DNA of 64,000 nt from Enterococcus timonensis (GTDB lineage: Bacteria; Bacillota; Bacilli; Lactobacillales; Enterococcaceae). The stretch spans positions 62,001 through 126,000 of the forward strand of contig NZ_FNVY01000004.1 of NCBI RefSeq assembly GCF_900104595.1. Direction: 5' to 3'. Positions 35,391 to 45,606 of the stretch are shown in pieces (within the stretch, counting starts at the first letter, position 1; each line of letters opens with the position of its first letter). The position numbers were made by a program, and so were the translations under genes. The notes below the pieces were generated by a model. The model did not search any database and was not told the origin of the DNA. It saw only the letters and a list, made by a program, of their open reading frames with translations.

Positions 35391-37379
35391 ATGATTACCA
35401 GAGAAGAAAATAATACGTTTCATGTGGTTTCGAAATACCAACCGGCCGGGGACCAAATCACGGCGATTGCGCAATTAACCCAAGGAATTGAAAACCACGA
35501 AAAAGCACAAATTTTACTTGGCGCCACCGGAACAGGAAAAACTTTTACCGTTTCGGAACTAATCGCCGAAGTCAACAAACCAACTTTAGTAATTGCCCAT
35601 AATAAAACATTAGCCGGCCAACTGTACGGCGAATTTAAAGAATTTTTCCCCAATAATGCGGTGGAATATTTTGTTTCTTACTATGATTATTATCAACCAG
35701 AAGCCTATGTGCCAAGCTCGGATACTTTTATTGAAAAAGATGCCAGCATCAATGAGGAAATTGATAAATTACGGCATTCCGCCACCAGTTCTTTACTGGA
35801 GCGCAACGATGTGATTGTGGTGGCTTCGGTGTCTTGTATTTTTGGTTTAGGGAATCCGCAAGAATATCAAGATCAAGTGATGTCTTTAAGAGTCGGTATG
35901 GAAATGGAACGCAATCAGTTATTAACGCAACTCGTTGAAATTCAATTTGATCGCAACGATATTGATTTTCAACGGGGGCGTTTTCGGGTGCGGGGCGATG
36001 TGGTGGAAATTTTCCCCGCTTCTAGAGACGATCGCGCCTTAAGAGTTGAATTTTTTGGCGATGAAATAGAAAAAATTCGCGAAGTCGATGCTTTAACTGG
36101 AGAAATTTTAGCTGATGTTGAGCATGTTTCAATTTTCCCAGCGACCCACTTTGTAACCAACGAGGAACAAATGGAGGAAGCGATTGTCCGGATTCAAAAG
36201 GAATTGGAAGGTCGGCTAGTTGTTCTCCGGGCTGAAAATAAATTAATTGAAGCCCAACGTTTAGAACAACGGACCAACTATGATATTGAAATGATGCGAG
36301 AGATGGGCTATACTTCGGGGATTGAAAATTATTCTCGCCAACTTGAAGGGCGGGCACAAGGCGTGCCACCTTATACGTTACTAGACTTTTTCCCGAAAGA
36401 TTTCTTGCTAATTATTGATGAATCACATGCTACGATGCCACAAATTCGCGGCATGTATAATGGCGACCGAGCCCGCAAACAAATGTTAGTCGATTACGGC
36501 TTTCGTTTGCCATCTGCCCTGGACAACCGGCCTCTGCGCTTAGAAGAATTTGAAGAACATGTCAATGAAATTGTCTACGTTTCAGCCACACCAGGTCCTT
36601 ATGAATATGAACAGACAGATAAAGTAGTGGAACAAATTATTCGCCCAACTGGACTGCTAGATCCAATCGTTGAAGTGCGGCCAATTATGGGGCAAATTGA
36701 TGATCTCGTTGGGGAAATTAATGACCGCGCTGAAAAAAATGAGCGGGTTTTTGTCACGACCTTAACTAAAAAAATGTCGGAAGACTTGACGGATTATTTT
36801 AAAGAAATGGGCATTAAAGTCAAATATCTCCATTCAGATATTAAAACATTAGAGCGGACGGAAATTATTCGTGATTTGCGTCGGGGTGAATTTGACGTCT
36901 TAGTCGGAATTAATTTACTTAGAGAAGGAATCGATGTGCCGGAAGTTTCTTTAGTGGCGATTTTGGATGCCGATAAAGAAGGATTTTTGAGGAGTGAACG
37001 TTCACTCGTGCAAACGATTGGCCGAGCTGCTAGAAATGCCAACGGGAAAGTTATTTTATATGCCGATCGCGTGACAGATTCCATGGAAAGAGCCATGAGT
37101 GAAACGTCTCGGCGCCGGGCCACCCAAGAAGCGTATAATAAAGAACACGGCATCACGCCGCAAACGATTATTAAAGAAATTCGCGATTCCATATCCTTCA
37201 CTAAAGAAGTGACCGGGACAACCGGGAGCGAAGTGCCACCGTTGAAAGATTTGTCGAAAGAACAACGCAAAGCACTAGTGAAAAAATTAGAAGAAGAGAT
37301 GAAAGCTGCGGCTAAGGCCCTTGATTTTGAAACGGCTGCCACTTTGCGGGATTCGATTTTAGAAATCCGCGCTTTATAA
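35391..37379 (+). CDS. uvrB: UvrABC excinuclease subunit B
   Basis: 662 aa, full length. Walker [12 protein letters not shown], the β-hairpin [16 protein letters not shown]-like IIDESHAT, helicase motif VATGIN-type [16 protein letters not shown] and motif [11 protein letters not shown] are present. A C-terminal UVR domain (about residues 622-657) contacts UvrC. It verifies lesions in nucleotide excision repair. It forms an operon with uvrA and sits under a LexA-type box. Confidence 0.97.
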   Translation: MITREENNTFHVVSKYQPAGDQITAIAQLTQGIENHEKAQILLGATGTGKTFTVSELIAEVNKPTLVIAHNKTLAGQLYGEFKEFFPNNAVEYFVSYYDYYQPEAYVPSSDTFIEKDASINEEIDKLRHSATSSLLERNDVIVVASVSCIFGLGNPQEYQDQVMSLRVGMEMERNQLLTQLVEIQFDRNDIDFQRGRFRVRGDVVEIFPASRDDRALRVEFFGDEIEKIREVDALTGEILADVEHVSIFPATHFVTNEEQMEEAIVRIQKELEGRLVVLRAENKLIEAQRLEQRTNYDIEMMREMGYTSGIENYSRQLEGRAQGVPPYTLLDFFPKDFLLIIDESHATMPQIRGMYNGDRARKQMLVDYGFRLPSALDNRPLRLEEFEEHVNEIVYVSATPGPYEYEQTDKVVEQIIRPTGLLDPIVEVRPIMGQIDDLVGEINDRAEKNERVFVTTLTKKMSEDLTDYFKEMGIKVKYLHSDIKTLERTEIIRDLRRGEFDVLVGINLLREGIDVPEVSLVAILDADKEGFLRSERSLVQTIGRAARNANGKVILYADRVTDSMERAMSETSRRRATQEAYNKEHGITPQTIIKEIRDSISFTKEVTGTTGSEVPPLKDLSKEQRKALVKKLEEEMKAAAKALDFETAATLRDSILEIRAL

Positions 37380-37428
37380 TATCGAAGAAAAATGAAGACA
37401 CTTTGAAAAAGATAACGGAGGAACTATT

Positions 37429-40248
37429 TTGGCAAATGACCAAATTGTGATTCACGGCGCTCGCGCCCATAATTTAAAAAATATCGACGTGACGATTCCC
37501 CGGGACAAATTAGTAGTCGTTACCGGCTTATCTGGTTCGGGAAAAAGTTCGCTAGCTTTTGATACTTTATATGCAGAAGGACAACGGCGCTATGTGGAAA
37601 GTTTGTCAGCTTATGCGCGGCAATTTCTCGGCCAAATGGATAAACCAGATGTCGACTCGATTGACGGCTTGTCACCGGCGATTTCCATCGATCAAAAAAC
37701 GACTAGTAAAAATCCCCGCTCAACGGTGGGGACGGTCACGGAAATTAATGATTATTTAAGACTTTTATATGCTCGAGTCGGGCATCCTATTTGTCCTAAC
37801 GACCATATTGAAATTACTTCCCAATCCGTGGAACAAATGGTGGACCAAGTCTTAGCTTTACCAGAAAAAACCCGCGTCCAAATTATGGCGCCAGTCGTCA
37901 AGGCCAAAAAAGGCCAACATAAAAAAGTATTTGAAACGATTCAAAAAGAAGGTTATGTGCGAGTTAGAATCGATGGCGAACTTTACGAAATTTCTGAGCT
38001 TCCGGAATTAGAAAAAACTAAAAAACATGATATTGCCATTGTCATCGATCGGATTGTCGTCAAAGAAGGGATTCGTTCCCGCTTGTTCGATTCATTTGAA
38101 GCCTGTTTGCGTTTGGCAGATGGCTATGCTTTGGTGGATGTGATTGGCGGAGAAGAGATGCTCTTTTCTGAACATTATGCCTGTCCTTATTGCGGCTTTA
38201 CGGTAGGAGAACTTGAACCACGCCTGTTTTCTTTTAACGCGCCATTTGGGGCATGCCCTGAGTGTGACGGATTAGGAATTAAATTAGAAGTGGATCTAGA
38301 TCTGGTTATTCCCGATGAAAATAAAACATTGCGGGAAGGTGCGATTGCTCCGTGGAATCCCATCAGCTCCAATTATTATCCGACTATGTTGCAACAAGCT
38401 TGCGACGATTTCGGTATTGATTTGGATCGTCCTTATAAAAAATTGCCAGCAGAACATCGAGAAATTATTTTAAATGGTTCGAACGGTAAAACGTTTCATT
38501 TTCATTATGAAAATGAATTTGGTGGTGTCCGGGATGTAGAAGTGCCGTTTGAAGGGGTGGTGACTAATATTTCTCGCCGCTATAAAGAAACCAATTCTGA
38601 TTTCACTCGCGGGCAAATGAAAAGCTATATGGCAGAACTCACTTGTCAATCTTGTCACGGTCTGCGGTTGAATCCCCAAGCATTGTCTGTTCAAGTCAAT
38701 CACAAAAATATCGGGGAGATTTCCCAATTAGCAATTCAAAAAAATCTTGATTTTATGACAAATCTGACTTTAACGGAACAAGAAACGATGATTGCAAGTC
38801 CGATTTTAAAAGAAATCGGCGATCGGTTAACTTTCTTGAAAAATGTTGGTCTCGATTATTTAACATTGGCGCGCTCTGCGGGAAGTTTATCTGGCGGGGA
38901 GGCGCAACGGATTCGTTTAGCTACGCAAATCGGTTCGAATTTGTCAGGGGTTTTATATATTTTAGATGAACCTTCGATTGGTTTGCACCAAAGAGATAAC
39001 GACCGCTTAATTGAGTCGCTGAAAAAAATGCGCGATCTCGGCAATACGTTAATTGTGGTGGAGCACGATGAAGATACGATGATGGCTAGTGATTATTTGA
39101 TTGATGTCGGACCTGGGGCTGGGGCACTTGGTGGAGAAATTGTCGCCAGTGGCACGCCTGAAGAAGTCAAAAATAATCCTAACTCGATTACCGGACTTTA
39201 TTTATCTGGCAAGAAAAAAATTCCTGTACCAGAAAAACGCCGAAAAGGGACTGGTAATAAAATCCGAATTACTGGCGCAACTGAAAATAATTTGAAGAAT
39301 TTATCGGTTGATTTTCCACTAGGGAAATTCGTGGCAGTCACTGGTGTTTCTGGTTCCGGGAAATCGACGTTAGTCAATCAGATTTTGAAAAAAGCATTGG
39401 CGCAAAAAATTAACCATAATTCAGAAAAACCGGGGAAATTCAAAAAAATTACTGGTTTTGAAAACATTGAAAAAATTATTAATATCGATCAAAGCCCCAT
39501 CGGCCGCACGCCGCGAAGTAATCCGGCAACGTATACGAGTGTTTTTGATGATATTCGCGATCTTTTTGCCAAAACGAATGAAGCAAAAATTCGCGGGTAC
39601 AAAAAAGGGCGCTTTAGTTTTAATACGAAAGGCGGACGTTGTGAAGCTTGTAAAGGCGACGGCATTTTGAAAATTGAAATGCACTTTTTGCCCGACGTGT
39701 ATGTGCCTTGTGAAGTTTGTCATGGCACCCGTTATAATTCTGAGACGCTAGAAGTGCGCTATAAGGGCAAGAATATTTCTGATATTTTAGAGATGACGGT
39801 AGAAGATGCAGTGGAATTTTTCCAACCCATTCCAAAAATCGCCCGCAAATTACAAACAATCTTAGACGTTGGTTTAGGCTATGTAAAATTAGGCCAACCG
39901 GCGACAACTTTATCTGGTGGTGAGGCCCAACGGATGAAGTTAGCTTCTGAGTTACACAAAATTTCTAACGGTAAAAACTTTTATATTTTGGACGAACCAA
40001 CAACTGGTTTGCACACGGACGATATTGGACGCTTACTGGAAGTCTTGCAACGTTTGGTGGACAAAGGCAATACCGTCTTAGTCATTGAACATAATTTGGA
40101 TGTCATTAAGTCAGCCGATTATCTGATTGACCTAGGTCCAGAAGGCGGCGATGGTGGCGGCATGATCGTTGCTACCGGAACACCAGAACAAGTTGCCAAA
40201 AATAAAGATAGTTACACCGGGTTTTATTTGAAGAAAGTTTTGGAATAG
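37429..40248 (+). CDS. uvrA: UvrABC excinuclease subunit A
   Basis: 939 aa from TTG 37429 with GGAGGA upstream. Two ABC modules have Walker [12 protein letters not shown] and [11 protein letters not shown], signatures [12 protein letters not shown] and [12 protein letters not shown], and two zinc modules (CPYCGF ... CPEC and CEACKGDG ... CEVCHG). It is the damage-recognising dimer that loads UvrB. No uvrC is present here, as is usual. Confidence 0.97.
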   Translation: MANDQIVIHGARAHNLKNIDVTIPRDKLVVVTGLSGSGKSSLAFDTLYAEGQRRYVESLSAYARQFLGQMDKPDVDSIDGLSPAISIDQKTTSKNPRSTVGTVTEINDYLRLLYARVGHPICPNDHIEITSQSVEQMVDQVLALPEKTRVQIMAPVVKAKKGQHKKVFETIQKEGYVRVRIDGELYEISELPELEKTKKHDIAIVIDRIVVKEGIRSRLFDSFEACLRLADGYALVDVIGGEEMLFSEHYACPYCGFTVGELEPRLFSFNAPFGACPECDGLGIKLEVDLDLVIPDENKTLREGAIAPWNPISSNYYPTMLQQACDDFGIDLDRPYKKLPAEHREIILNGSNGKTFHFHYENEFGGVRDVEVPFEGVVTNISRRYKETNSDFTRGQMKSYMAELTCQSCHGLRLNPQALSVQVNHKNIGEISQLAIQKNLDFMTNLTLTEQETMIASPILKEIGDRLTFLKNVGLDYLTLARSAGSLSGGEAQRIRLATQIGSNLSGVLYILDEPSIGLHQRDNDRLIESLKKMRDLGNTLIVVEHDEDTMMASDYLIDVGPGAGALGGEIVASGTPEEVKNNPNSITGLYLSGKKKIPVPEKRRKGTGNKIRITGATENNLKNLSVDFPLGKFVAVTGVSGSGKSTLVNQILKKALAQKINHNSEKPGKFKKITGFENIEKIINIDQSPIGRTPRSNPATYTSVFDDIRDLFAKTNEAKIRGYKKGRFSFNTKGGRCEACKGDGILKIEMHFLPDVYVPCEVCHGTRYNSETLEVRYKGKNISDILEMTVEDAVEFFQPIPKIARKLQTILDVGLGYVKLGQPATTLSGGEAQRMKLASELHKISNGKNFYILDEPTTGLHTDDIGRLLEVLQRLVDKGNTVLVIEHNLDVIKSADYLIDLGPEGGDGGGMIVATGTPEQVAKNKDSYTGFYLKKVLE

Positions 40249-40255
40249 AAAAAAA

Positions 40256-40290
40256 GAAAAAGCGAAAATGCTGCGGCATTTTCGCTTTTC
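40256..40290 (+). terminator. Terminator of uvrBA
   Basis: AAAAGCGAAAATGC / GCATTTTCGCTTTT hairpin, perfect over 14 bp. Confidence 0.85.
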
Positions 40291-40355
40291 TTGATTTAGA
40301 TCAATTTTTTTGACGAGATGAGGCGCTATACTTAGTTCAGAAAGAAGGAATTGAA

Positions 40356-40634
40356 ATGAATCGACAAACATTTATTAAAGAAGAAATGCCTAAGTTAGAA
40401 TTTTTCACCAGCCAAATTTTGAAAGTACATGGTGGACACCATCCAGAACTTGCCGATGTGCGGAAAGAATTTATCTTGCTAAGAGATAAAATTAGCGCGG
40501 ATGCAAATGCCGACGTGACCCCGGAACTTAATCAACTAGCTCAAATTAGTAATAATTTCGCCGTGCCAGCTGATGCATGTCAGGCGTATGCGGCAACGTA
40601 TCAATTGCTTTCTGAATTTAAAGAAATCGCTTAA
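40356..40634 (+). CDS. Short RIC/ScdA-like protein (truncated hemerythrin-type domain)
   Basis: 92 aa. ILKVHGGHHPELADVRKEFILL matches the first helix pair of the hemerythrin-like di-iron domain in RIC/ScdA/YtfE Fe-S repair proteins. The later His/Glu residues that complete the di-iron site are absent, and so is the N-terminal ScdA domain. It is either a distinct short family or a remnant. Two small genes follow on the same strand, one of them Fe-S related. Confidence 0.55.
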   Translation: MNRQTFIKEEMPKLEFFTSQILKVHGGHHPELADVRKEFILLRDKISADANADVTPELNQLAQISNNFAVPADACQAYAATYQLLSEFKEIA

Positions 40635-40702
40635 GACAAATTCCTCGCTAACTACTGCCAAAAAAATTATAATGAGGGCAGAAAAGAAAGCGAGGGATTT
40701 TT

Positions 40703-40906
40703 ATGTTAGAAATTGATTTTTCAAAAGACGGTCAAAATTGGCAAAAAGCAGAGTACAAAACAGCCGCTGATTTTTTGGCAGCAGAATACTTGGAAGTACC
40801 ACCGTTTGAAGATTATTATCGCGTGAAACAAGTCTTGCTAGACGGTGAGGTTTTAATTTTAGAAGATGCCACAATTGGCGGATTGTTCAATGCACTGAAT
40901 CACTAG
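40703..40906 (+). CDS. Small protein, DUF4649-like
   Basis: 67 aa, acidic, with alternating β-strand character (DYYRVKQVLLDGEVLILEDATIGGLF). It resembles the small DUF4649 proteins of streptococci and enterococci, of unknown function. GCGAGGGA precedes the ATG. Fifteen nt separate it from the next gene. Confidence 0.5.
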   Translation: MLEIDFSKDGQNWQKAEYKTAADFLAAEYLEVPPFEDYYRVKQVLLDGEVLILEDATIGGLFNALNH

Positions 40907-40921
40907 AAAGTAGGTCGAAAA

Positions 40922-41251
40922 ATGTTCATCACGGTTAGTCCAAAAGCTCGAGAAAAATTTCCGCAAAACTATCAAAATTTTTTGCTCTTGGCAAATGACG
41001 GCTCCAATCCATATTCTTCAGCAGAAGGTTGTTGTATGATTGGCGATCGCTTTTTGCTAGTGGCCATAAGTCAGGTTCCGGAGCAATACACCATTGAAAT
41101 AACCGATAAAGACTTACATTTTTATTTTTCTGCTTACGAGGAAAATTTTTTGAGCGGACACTTGGTGATTGACGTGTCTGCTTCAGGGTTTCTCGTTTTG
41201 AAAAACGAAGGCGGGCTTTTGGATAATAATTTGGAAATAAAAAGAGCGTAA
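40922..41251 (+). CDS. HesB-like / YqkB-type iron-sulfur biosynthesis family protein
   Basis: 109 aa. The fold pattern (ITVSPKAREKF at the start, AEGCCMIGDRFLLV in the middle and VSASGFLVLKNEGGLL at the end) fits the small HesB-like/YqkB family. The cysteine pair replaces the Cys/CGC set of true A-type carriers. A role in Fe-S handling is suggested by family only. Confidence 0.55.
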   Translation: MFITVSPKAREKFPQNYQNFLLLANDGSNPYSSAEGCCMIGDRFLLVAISQVPEQYTIEITDKDLHFYFSAYEENFLSGHLVIDVSASGFLVLKNEGGLLDNNLEIKRA

Positions 41252-41298
41252 AATAACCGCCGAAAACAGCGAAAGTTGTTTTCGGCGGTTATTTTTTT
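41251..41298. terminator. Strong bidirectional terminator
   Basis: 17-bp perfect arms (41251-41267 with 41278-41294) flanked by A and T runs. It lies between the HesB-like gene and the inverted repeat array of rnjA. Confidence 0.9.
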
Positions 41299-41308
41299 GG
41301 TATTGTTT

Positions 41309-41315
41309 GACATCT
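41309..41315 (-). repeat. Truncated start of a repeat unit, array 3
   Basis: On the minus strand AAAGATGTC follows unit a after the usual 6-nt linker, then the sequence diverges into the terminator. Array 1 ends in the same way. Confidence 0.55.
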
Positions 41316-41320
41316 TTATT

Positions 41321-41434
41321 GACGGTGTCTCAGCGTCAGAAACTAGGAGAAAAGATAAAATTATTTTAAAATCAAAAAACGATTTGAAAAAATTTTCCTA
41401 TTTCTCTACGTTTCTAAATGACGCTTCGACATCC
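41321..41434 (-). repeat. Palindromic repeat unit, array 3, third unit in transcript order (subtype a)
   Basis: Minus strand: GGATGTCGAAGCGTCA at the left arm and TGACGCTGAGACACCGTC at the right, with TTTAGAAAC against GTTTCT. The core is the A/T-rich subtype a. Confidence 0.87.
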
Positions 41435-41440
41435 TTATTC

Positions 41441-41551
41441 AACGGTGTCTCAGGTGCAAGGCTTAGGAAAAAAGATAAAATTTCCGGAGAATGTACCATT
41501 CTTCCTCAATTTTCCTATTTTTCTACAGCCTTAATCACACCCTCGACAACC
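41441..41551 (-). repeat. Palindromic repeat unit, array 3, second unit (subtype b)
   Basis: Minus strand: GGTTGTCGAGGGTG start and TGAGACACCGTT end. AAGGCT lies against AGCCTT. Apical hairpin GAATGGTACATTC as in the other subtype b units. Confidence 0.87.
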
Positions 41552-41557
41552 TTATTC

Positions 41558-41669
41558 GTCGGTGTCTCGAAGGCAATGGTTAGGAAATTAGACAAAATAC
41601 TTTCAGTCAACAAGTTGACTTACACCATTTTGCTAAATTTCTACACCATTAAACGCCTTCTCGACATCC
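41558..41669 (-). repeat. Palindromic repeat unit, array 3, first unit (subtype c)
   Basis: Begins 7 nt after the rnjA stop codon on the minus strand. CGAGAAGGCG opposes GCCTTCGAG, TTTAATGGTG opposes CCATT, and the core hairpin is AGTCAACTTGTTGACT. Confidence 0.87.
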
Positions 41670-41676
41670 TTGGTTT

Positions 41677-43350
41677 TTAATCTTCTTCCATGATCATGGA
41701 TAAAATCATTGGGTGGCGTTCGGTTTTTTCGAATAGGAAGGGTTGTAAGGCGTCGTTCATGGCGTCTCTTAGGCGGGCGGGGGTAACTTGTGGTTGTTGC
41801 AAGGCGCTCAAGAGGGCGTTATACAAAATGCGTTGGCCTTCTTGAATCATTTCGCCAGATTCTCGCATGTAGACAAATCCCCGCGATAAAATATCTGGTC
41901 CAGCAATCACTTCTTTTTTAGCAATATCAACAGTGACAACAGCTAAAACGAGACCTTCTTCAGATAAAATTCGGCGATCGCGCAAGACAACATTTCCAAT
42001 GTCGCCAATTCCAGAGCCGTCGATGTAGACATCGTCTGCACCAAAGTGACCAGCGAAACGAACGGAGTCAGAAGTCAGTGCTAATACATCGCCATTTTCT
42101 TGGATAAAACAATTTTCCTCAGGGACACCCGTTGCTTGAGCTAAACCGGCATGCACTTTTTGCATTCGATATTCACCGTGAATGGGCATAAAGAATTTTG
42201 GTTTCATTAAACGAAGCATTAATTTTTGTTCCTCTTGACCACCGTGACCAGATGTATGGACGTTGTTGACTTTGCCGTGAATCACTTCAGCACCGGCTTC
42301 AGAAAGTAAATTAATTAAGTGATTAACACTTGTAGTATTTCCGGGAATTGGCGAACTAGAGAAAATAACTGTATCGCCAGGTTGCACAGTGATTTGACGG
42401 TGGGTCCCGTTAGCAATCCGACTAAGAGCAGCCATGGGTTCACCTTGTGATCCGGTACATAAAATCATCGTCTCATTAGCTGGCATCCGATTAATTGTTT
42501 GAGCATCGACAAAATTTTCTTCTGGAATAGTAATGTAACCAAGTCTTTGACCATTAGCAATCGCATTTTCCATGGAGCGACCAAAGACGGCGATTTTCCG
42601 ACCGTTTTTCACAGCGGCTTCAGCGGCTTGTTGCAAACGGAAAATATTGGAAGCAAAGCTGGCAAAAATAATCCGGCCTTCAACTTTTTCAATAATTTTT
42701 GAAATAGATTGCCCAACAACTTGTTCTGATTTTGTAAAAGTTGGAATTTCGGCATTGGTGGAATCAGACATTAATAAAAGCACGCCTTCTTCACCGATGC
42801 GAGCCATTTTATGCAAGTTAGCAGGTTCGCCAACTGGAGTGAAGTCAAATTTAAAATCTCCTGTTTCCACGATATTACCACTTGGGGTTTTCACAACAAC
42901 GCCTAAAGCATCAGGAATCGAGTGGGTGGTGCGGAAAAAACTAACGGAAGTTTTGCGGAATTTAATAATCGTTTCTTCATTAATTTCATGCAATTCAGCA
43001 TCACGCAGCAAACCGTGCTCTTCTAATTTATTAGTAATTAAAGCTAACGCTAGCGGACCAGCATAAATTGGAATATTGGCTTGGCGTAACAAATAAGGGA
43101 CGCCGCCGATGTGATCTTCGTGTCCGTGAGTGATGACTAAAGCTTTGACTTTAGCCAAATTTTGGATGATGTAACTGTAATCAGGAATTACATAATCAAT
43201 GCCTAACAGTTCATCTTCAGGAAATTTAATACCGGCATCGATAATAATAATTTCATCTTGAAATTGAACGCCATACGTATTTTTCCCGATTTCGCCGAGT
43301 CCGCCAATGGCAAAAACAGCTGTTTCGTTATTTTTAATCGATAGTTTCAT
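41677..43350 (-). CDS. rnjA: Ribonuclease J
   Basis: 557 aa metallo-β-lactamase/β-CASP RNase. The zinc motif [17 protein letters not shown], the β-CASP motif [14 protein letters not shown] and HTSGHGG are all present, and the length fits RNase J1. It performs 5'-3' exo- and endonucleolytic mRNA decay and rRNA maturation. It starts 1 nt after the rpoY stop on the same strand, a pairing conserved in Bacilli. The 3' UTR carries three palindromic repeat units. Confidence 0.96.
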   Translation of the reverse strand: MKLSIKNNETAVFAIGGLGEIGKNTYGVQFQDEIIIIDAGIKFPEDELLGIDYVIPDYSYIIQNLAKVKALVITHGHEDHIGGVPYLLRQANIPIYAGPLALALITNKLEEHGLLRDAELHEINEETIIKFRKTSVSFFRTTHSIPDALGVVVKTPSGNIVETGDFKFDFTPVGEPANLHKMARIGEEGVLLLMSDSTNAEIPTFTKSEQVVGQSISKIIEKVEGRIIFASFASNIFRLQQAAEAAVKNGRKIAVFGRSMENAIANGQRLGYITIPEENFVDAQTINRMPANETMILCTGSQGEPMAALSRIANGTHRQITVQPGDTVIFSSSPIPGNTTSVNHLINLLSEAGAEVIHGKVNNVHTSGHGGQEEQKLMLRLMKPKFFMPIHGEYRMQKVHAGLAQATGVPEENCFIQENGDVLALTSDSVRFAGHFGADDVYIDGSGIGDIGNVVLRDRRILSEEGLVLAVVTVDIAKKEVIAGPDILSRGFVYMRESGEMIQEGQRILYNALLSALQQPQVTPARLRDAMNDALQPFLFEKTERHPMILSMIMEED

Positions 43351-43351
43351 T

Positions 43352-43564
43352 TTAAAACTCCGTTAATGAGAAGTTCGCATTCTCTTTTTCATAAGCAAGA
43401 TGTTTGTCATCTAACTCCTGGACAAATTCAATATTGTAAGGTGTATTTTGTTCCACGCGGGCGCGGGCGTCAACAATATTTTCTGCTTCGATATATAGTG
43501 ATTGTGTTTGTTCCCGTTTAGGGTTCCGTTCTTTACTTACTTGATAGTAGACTTTGTATATCAT
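43352..43564 (-). CDS. rpoY: RNA polymerase epsilon subunit
   Basis: 70 aa from ATG 43564, 7 nt after AAAGGAG; an ATG two codons upstream is too close to the site. [20 protein letters not shown] and [25 protein letters not shown] match the YkzG/RpoY family. It binds RNA polymerase in Firmicutes. It is the first gene of an operon with rnjA. Confidence 0.93.
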   Translation of the reverse strand: MIYKVYYQVSKERNPKREQTQSLYIEAENIVDARARVEQNTPYNIEFVQELDDKHLAYEKENANFSLTEF

Positions 43565-43570
43565 ATACAT

Positions 43571-43875
43571 TCTCCTTTAAATAGTTAATTTTACTCGCAT
43601 TAAGGCAACACAAATCAGGTGTACACGCCACCTGTTCATTTATCTTCGTTAAAAAGAAAAGTTTTTAACGAACAAAGACGCCTGTCTTCGTTTTTCGTAA
43701 AAATAAATTAGCAATACCCGTTTACTCGTTGCTTATATTTTAGCATATACAATTTTTATTGTATAGCGTCGGACTTTTATTTGGCGGTAAAAAAGTTTTA
43801 CTCTCGGGCTTCTTTGTGCTAAATTGGAAAAAGGCGAATTTTTTTAGATTTTAGATGTCAAGAGGAGATGAGTAA
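43571..43875 (-). promoter_or_regulatory. rpoY-rnjA leader and promoter region
   Basis: No gene is visible in these 305 nt. On the minus strand a palindrome ATACAAT(AAAA)ATTGTAT (43747-43764) precedes TAAAAT, a probable -10 near 43735-43740. The transcribed leader of about 160 nt then holds hairpins CGTTAAAAA/TTTTTAACG (43656-43679) and CAGGTGGC/CACCTG (43616-43634). The last ~60 nt belong to the promoter side of the divergent ABC gene. Confidence 0.5.
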
Positions 43876-45606
43876 ATGAAATTAATGATGCGGTATTTAC
43901 TACGCTACAAAAAATTATTGTTGGCCAACTTTTTATGTGTCTTTGGTTTTATTTTAATTGAACTTGGACTGCCAACCTTACTGGCGCAAATGATTGACGG
44001 CGGGATTGCCGATAATAATCCAAGCGAAATTTATCGCACCGGCGGCTTAATGGTGGTGGTCGTTGTAGTAGGTATTGTTTTAAATATTTTGCTAGGACTT
44101 ATCGGCGCTAAAATGACCACCAATGTGATTCGCGATATTCGGGATGATTTATTTGAAAAAATGCAAACTTTTTCTCATACCGAATATGAAAAATTAGGTG
44201 TCAGTTCATTAATTACCCGGACCACTAATGATCCATATCAAATTATGCTTTTTTTAGGGATGGTTTTAAGAACGGGCTTTATGACGCCCATGATGTTTAT
44301 TGCCAGTCTTTACTTGGTGATGCGCACTAGTCCTAATTTATCTTTGACGGTTTTAATTGCCTTGCCCTTTTTATTAATCGGGGTAGTCGTTGTAGCTAAA
44401 ATTTCGGCGCCATTATCTGATCGGCAACAAAAAAATCTCGACAAAATTAATAGTATTTTGCGGGAAAACTTATCAGGTTTGCGAGTGATTCGGGCTTTTG
44501 TAAATGAAGATCACGAAGAAAAAAGATTCCAAAAAGTCAACGACGAATATACAAGTAGTTCGAAAAAATTATTTAAATTAATGGTCTCAGCGCAACCGGG
44601 ATTTTTCTTTTTGTTTAATATTGTCATGGTTGTAGTAATCTGGCTTGGCGCTCGTCAAATCGGGGCCGGCACCTTGCAAGTGGGGAATTTAATTGCCTTT
44701 ATTGAATATATTTTTCACGCTTTGTTTTCCTTTATGATGTTTGCGACAGTCTTTATGAGTTATCCGCGAGCTAGCGTTTCGGCGCGGCGGATTGAAGAAG
44801 CTTTTGCCACAGAACCTTTGATCACTTCCCCAGTCAATGGAGTGACGGAAACCAAAACGCATGGCGAGGTTGTATTTAACCATGTGACTTTTGCTTATCC
44901 AGGACATACGGAGCAACCGGTGATTCGTGACGTCTCATTTACCGCTAGCCCCGGTGAAACGGTGGCCTTTATTGGGAGTACCGGTTCCGGAAAATCCACG
45001 CTTATTCAATTGTTGCCAAGATTTTTTGATGTCACTTCCGGTGAAATTACAATTGATGGTGTCGATGTGAAAGAGTATAAATTAGATGCTTTGCGAAAAA
45101 AGATTGGTTACATTCCGCAAAAAGCGACACTATTTACCGGCACGATTGAAGAAAATTTACGGCAAGGGAAAATTGATGCTACGCCTGAAGAATTAGATGC
45201 AGCAATTGATATTGCTCAAGCGAAAGAATTTATTATGGAAAAACCTGGTCAACTGCAAGAAGAATTAGCAGAAGGCGGCAGTAATTTTTCCGGTGGACAA
45301 AAACAACGATTGGCCATTGCTCGAGCAATTATTCGCCGACCAGATATTTATGTTTTTGATGATTCTTTTTCAGCTTTAGATTATCAAACCGATGCCATAT
45401 TAAGAGCGCGCCTAAAAGAAGTGACTCTGCAATCGACAGTCTTTATTGTGGCGCAACGAGTTTCAACAATTATGCAAGCTGATCGAATTATTGTTTTAAA
45501 TGAAGGCGAAGTGGCGGGCATCGGTAGCCATCGTGAGCTATTAGAAACTTGTCCCCTTTATTATGATATTGCCTCATCGCAATTAACGGAGGAGGAATTA
45601 GCATGA
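43876..45606 (+). CDS. Heterodimeric ABC exporter subunit with degenerate ATP site (LmrC/EfrC-type)
   Basis: 576 aa type IV ABC exporter half: six membrane helices (about residues 15-310) and a C-terminal ATPase. Walker A GSTGSGKST and signature FSGGQKQR are canonical. Walker B reads IYVFDDSFSAL, with Asp in place of the catalytic Glu, the mark of the degenerate half of heterodimers such as LmrCD or EfrCD. It overlaps the partner gene by 4 nt. The pair probably exports lipophilic drugs or lipids. Confidence 0.9.
   Translation: MKLMMRYLLRYKKLLLANFLCVFGFILIELGLPTLLAQMIDGGIADNNPSEIYRTGGLMVVVVVVGIVLNILLGLIGAKMTTNVIRDIRDDLFEKMQTFSHTEYEKLGVSSLITRTTNDPYQIMLFLGMVLRTGFMTPMMFIASLYLVMRTSPNLSLTVLIALPFLLIGVVVVAKISAPLSDRQQKNLDKINSILRENLSGLRVIRAFVNEDHEEKRFQKVNDEYTSSSKKLFKLMVSAQPGFFFLFNIVMVVVIWLGARQIGAGTLQVGNLIAFIEYIFHALFSFMMFATVFMSYPRASVSARRIEEAFATEPLITSPVNGVTETKTHGEVVFNHVTFAYPGHTEQPVIRDVSFTASPGETVAFIGSTGSGKSTLIQLLPRFFDVTSGEITIDGVDVKEYKLDALRKKIGYIPQKATLFTGTIEENLRQGKIDATPEELDAAIDIAQAKEFIMEKPGQLQEELAEGGSNFSGGQKQRLAIARAIIRRPDIYVFDDSFSALDYQTDAILRARLKEVTLQSTVFIVAQRVSTIMQADRIIVLNEGEVAGIGSHRELLETCPLYYDIASSQLTEEELA

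Noticed and set aside
37056-37342. Antisense ORFs within uvrB and uvrA
   Set aside because: They are frame shadows of highly conserved repair genes without ribosome sites.
40310-40332. TTGACG/TATACT promoter before the RIC-like gene
   Set aside because: The boxes are separated by only 11 nt, too short for sigma-A recognition.
41276-41680. 134-aa ORF on the plus strand over the rnjA 3' repeat array
   Set aside because: It lies entirely within the palindromic units and has no ribosome site; its internal similarity only mirrors the repeat.
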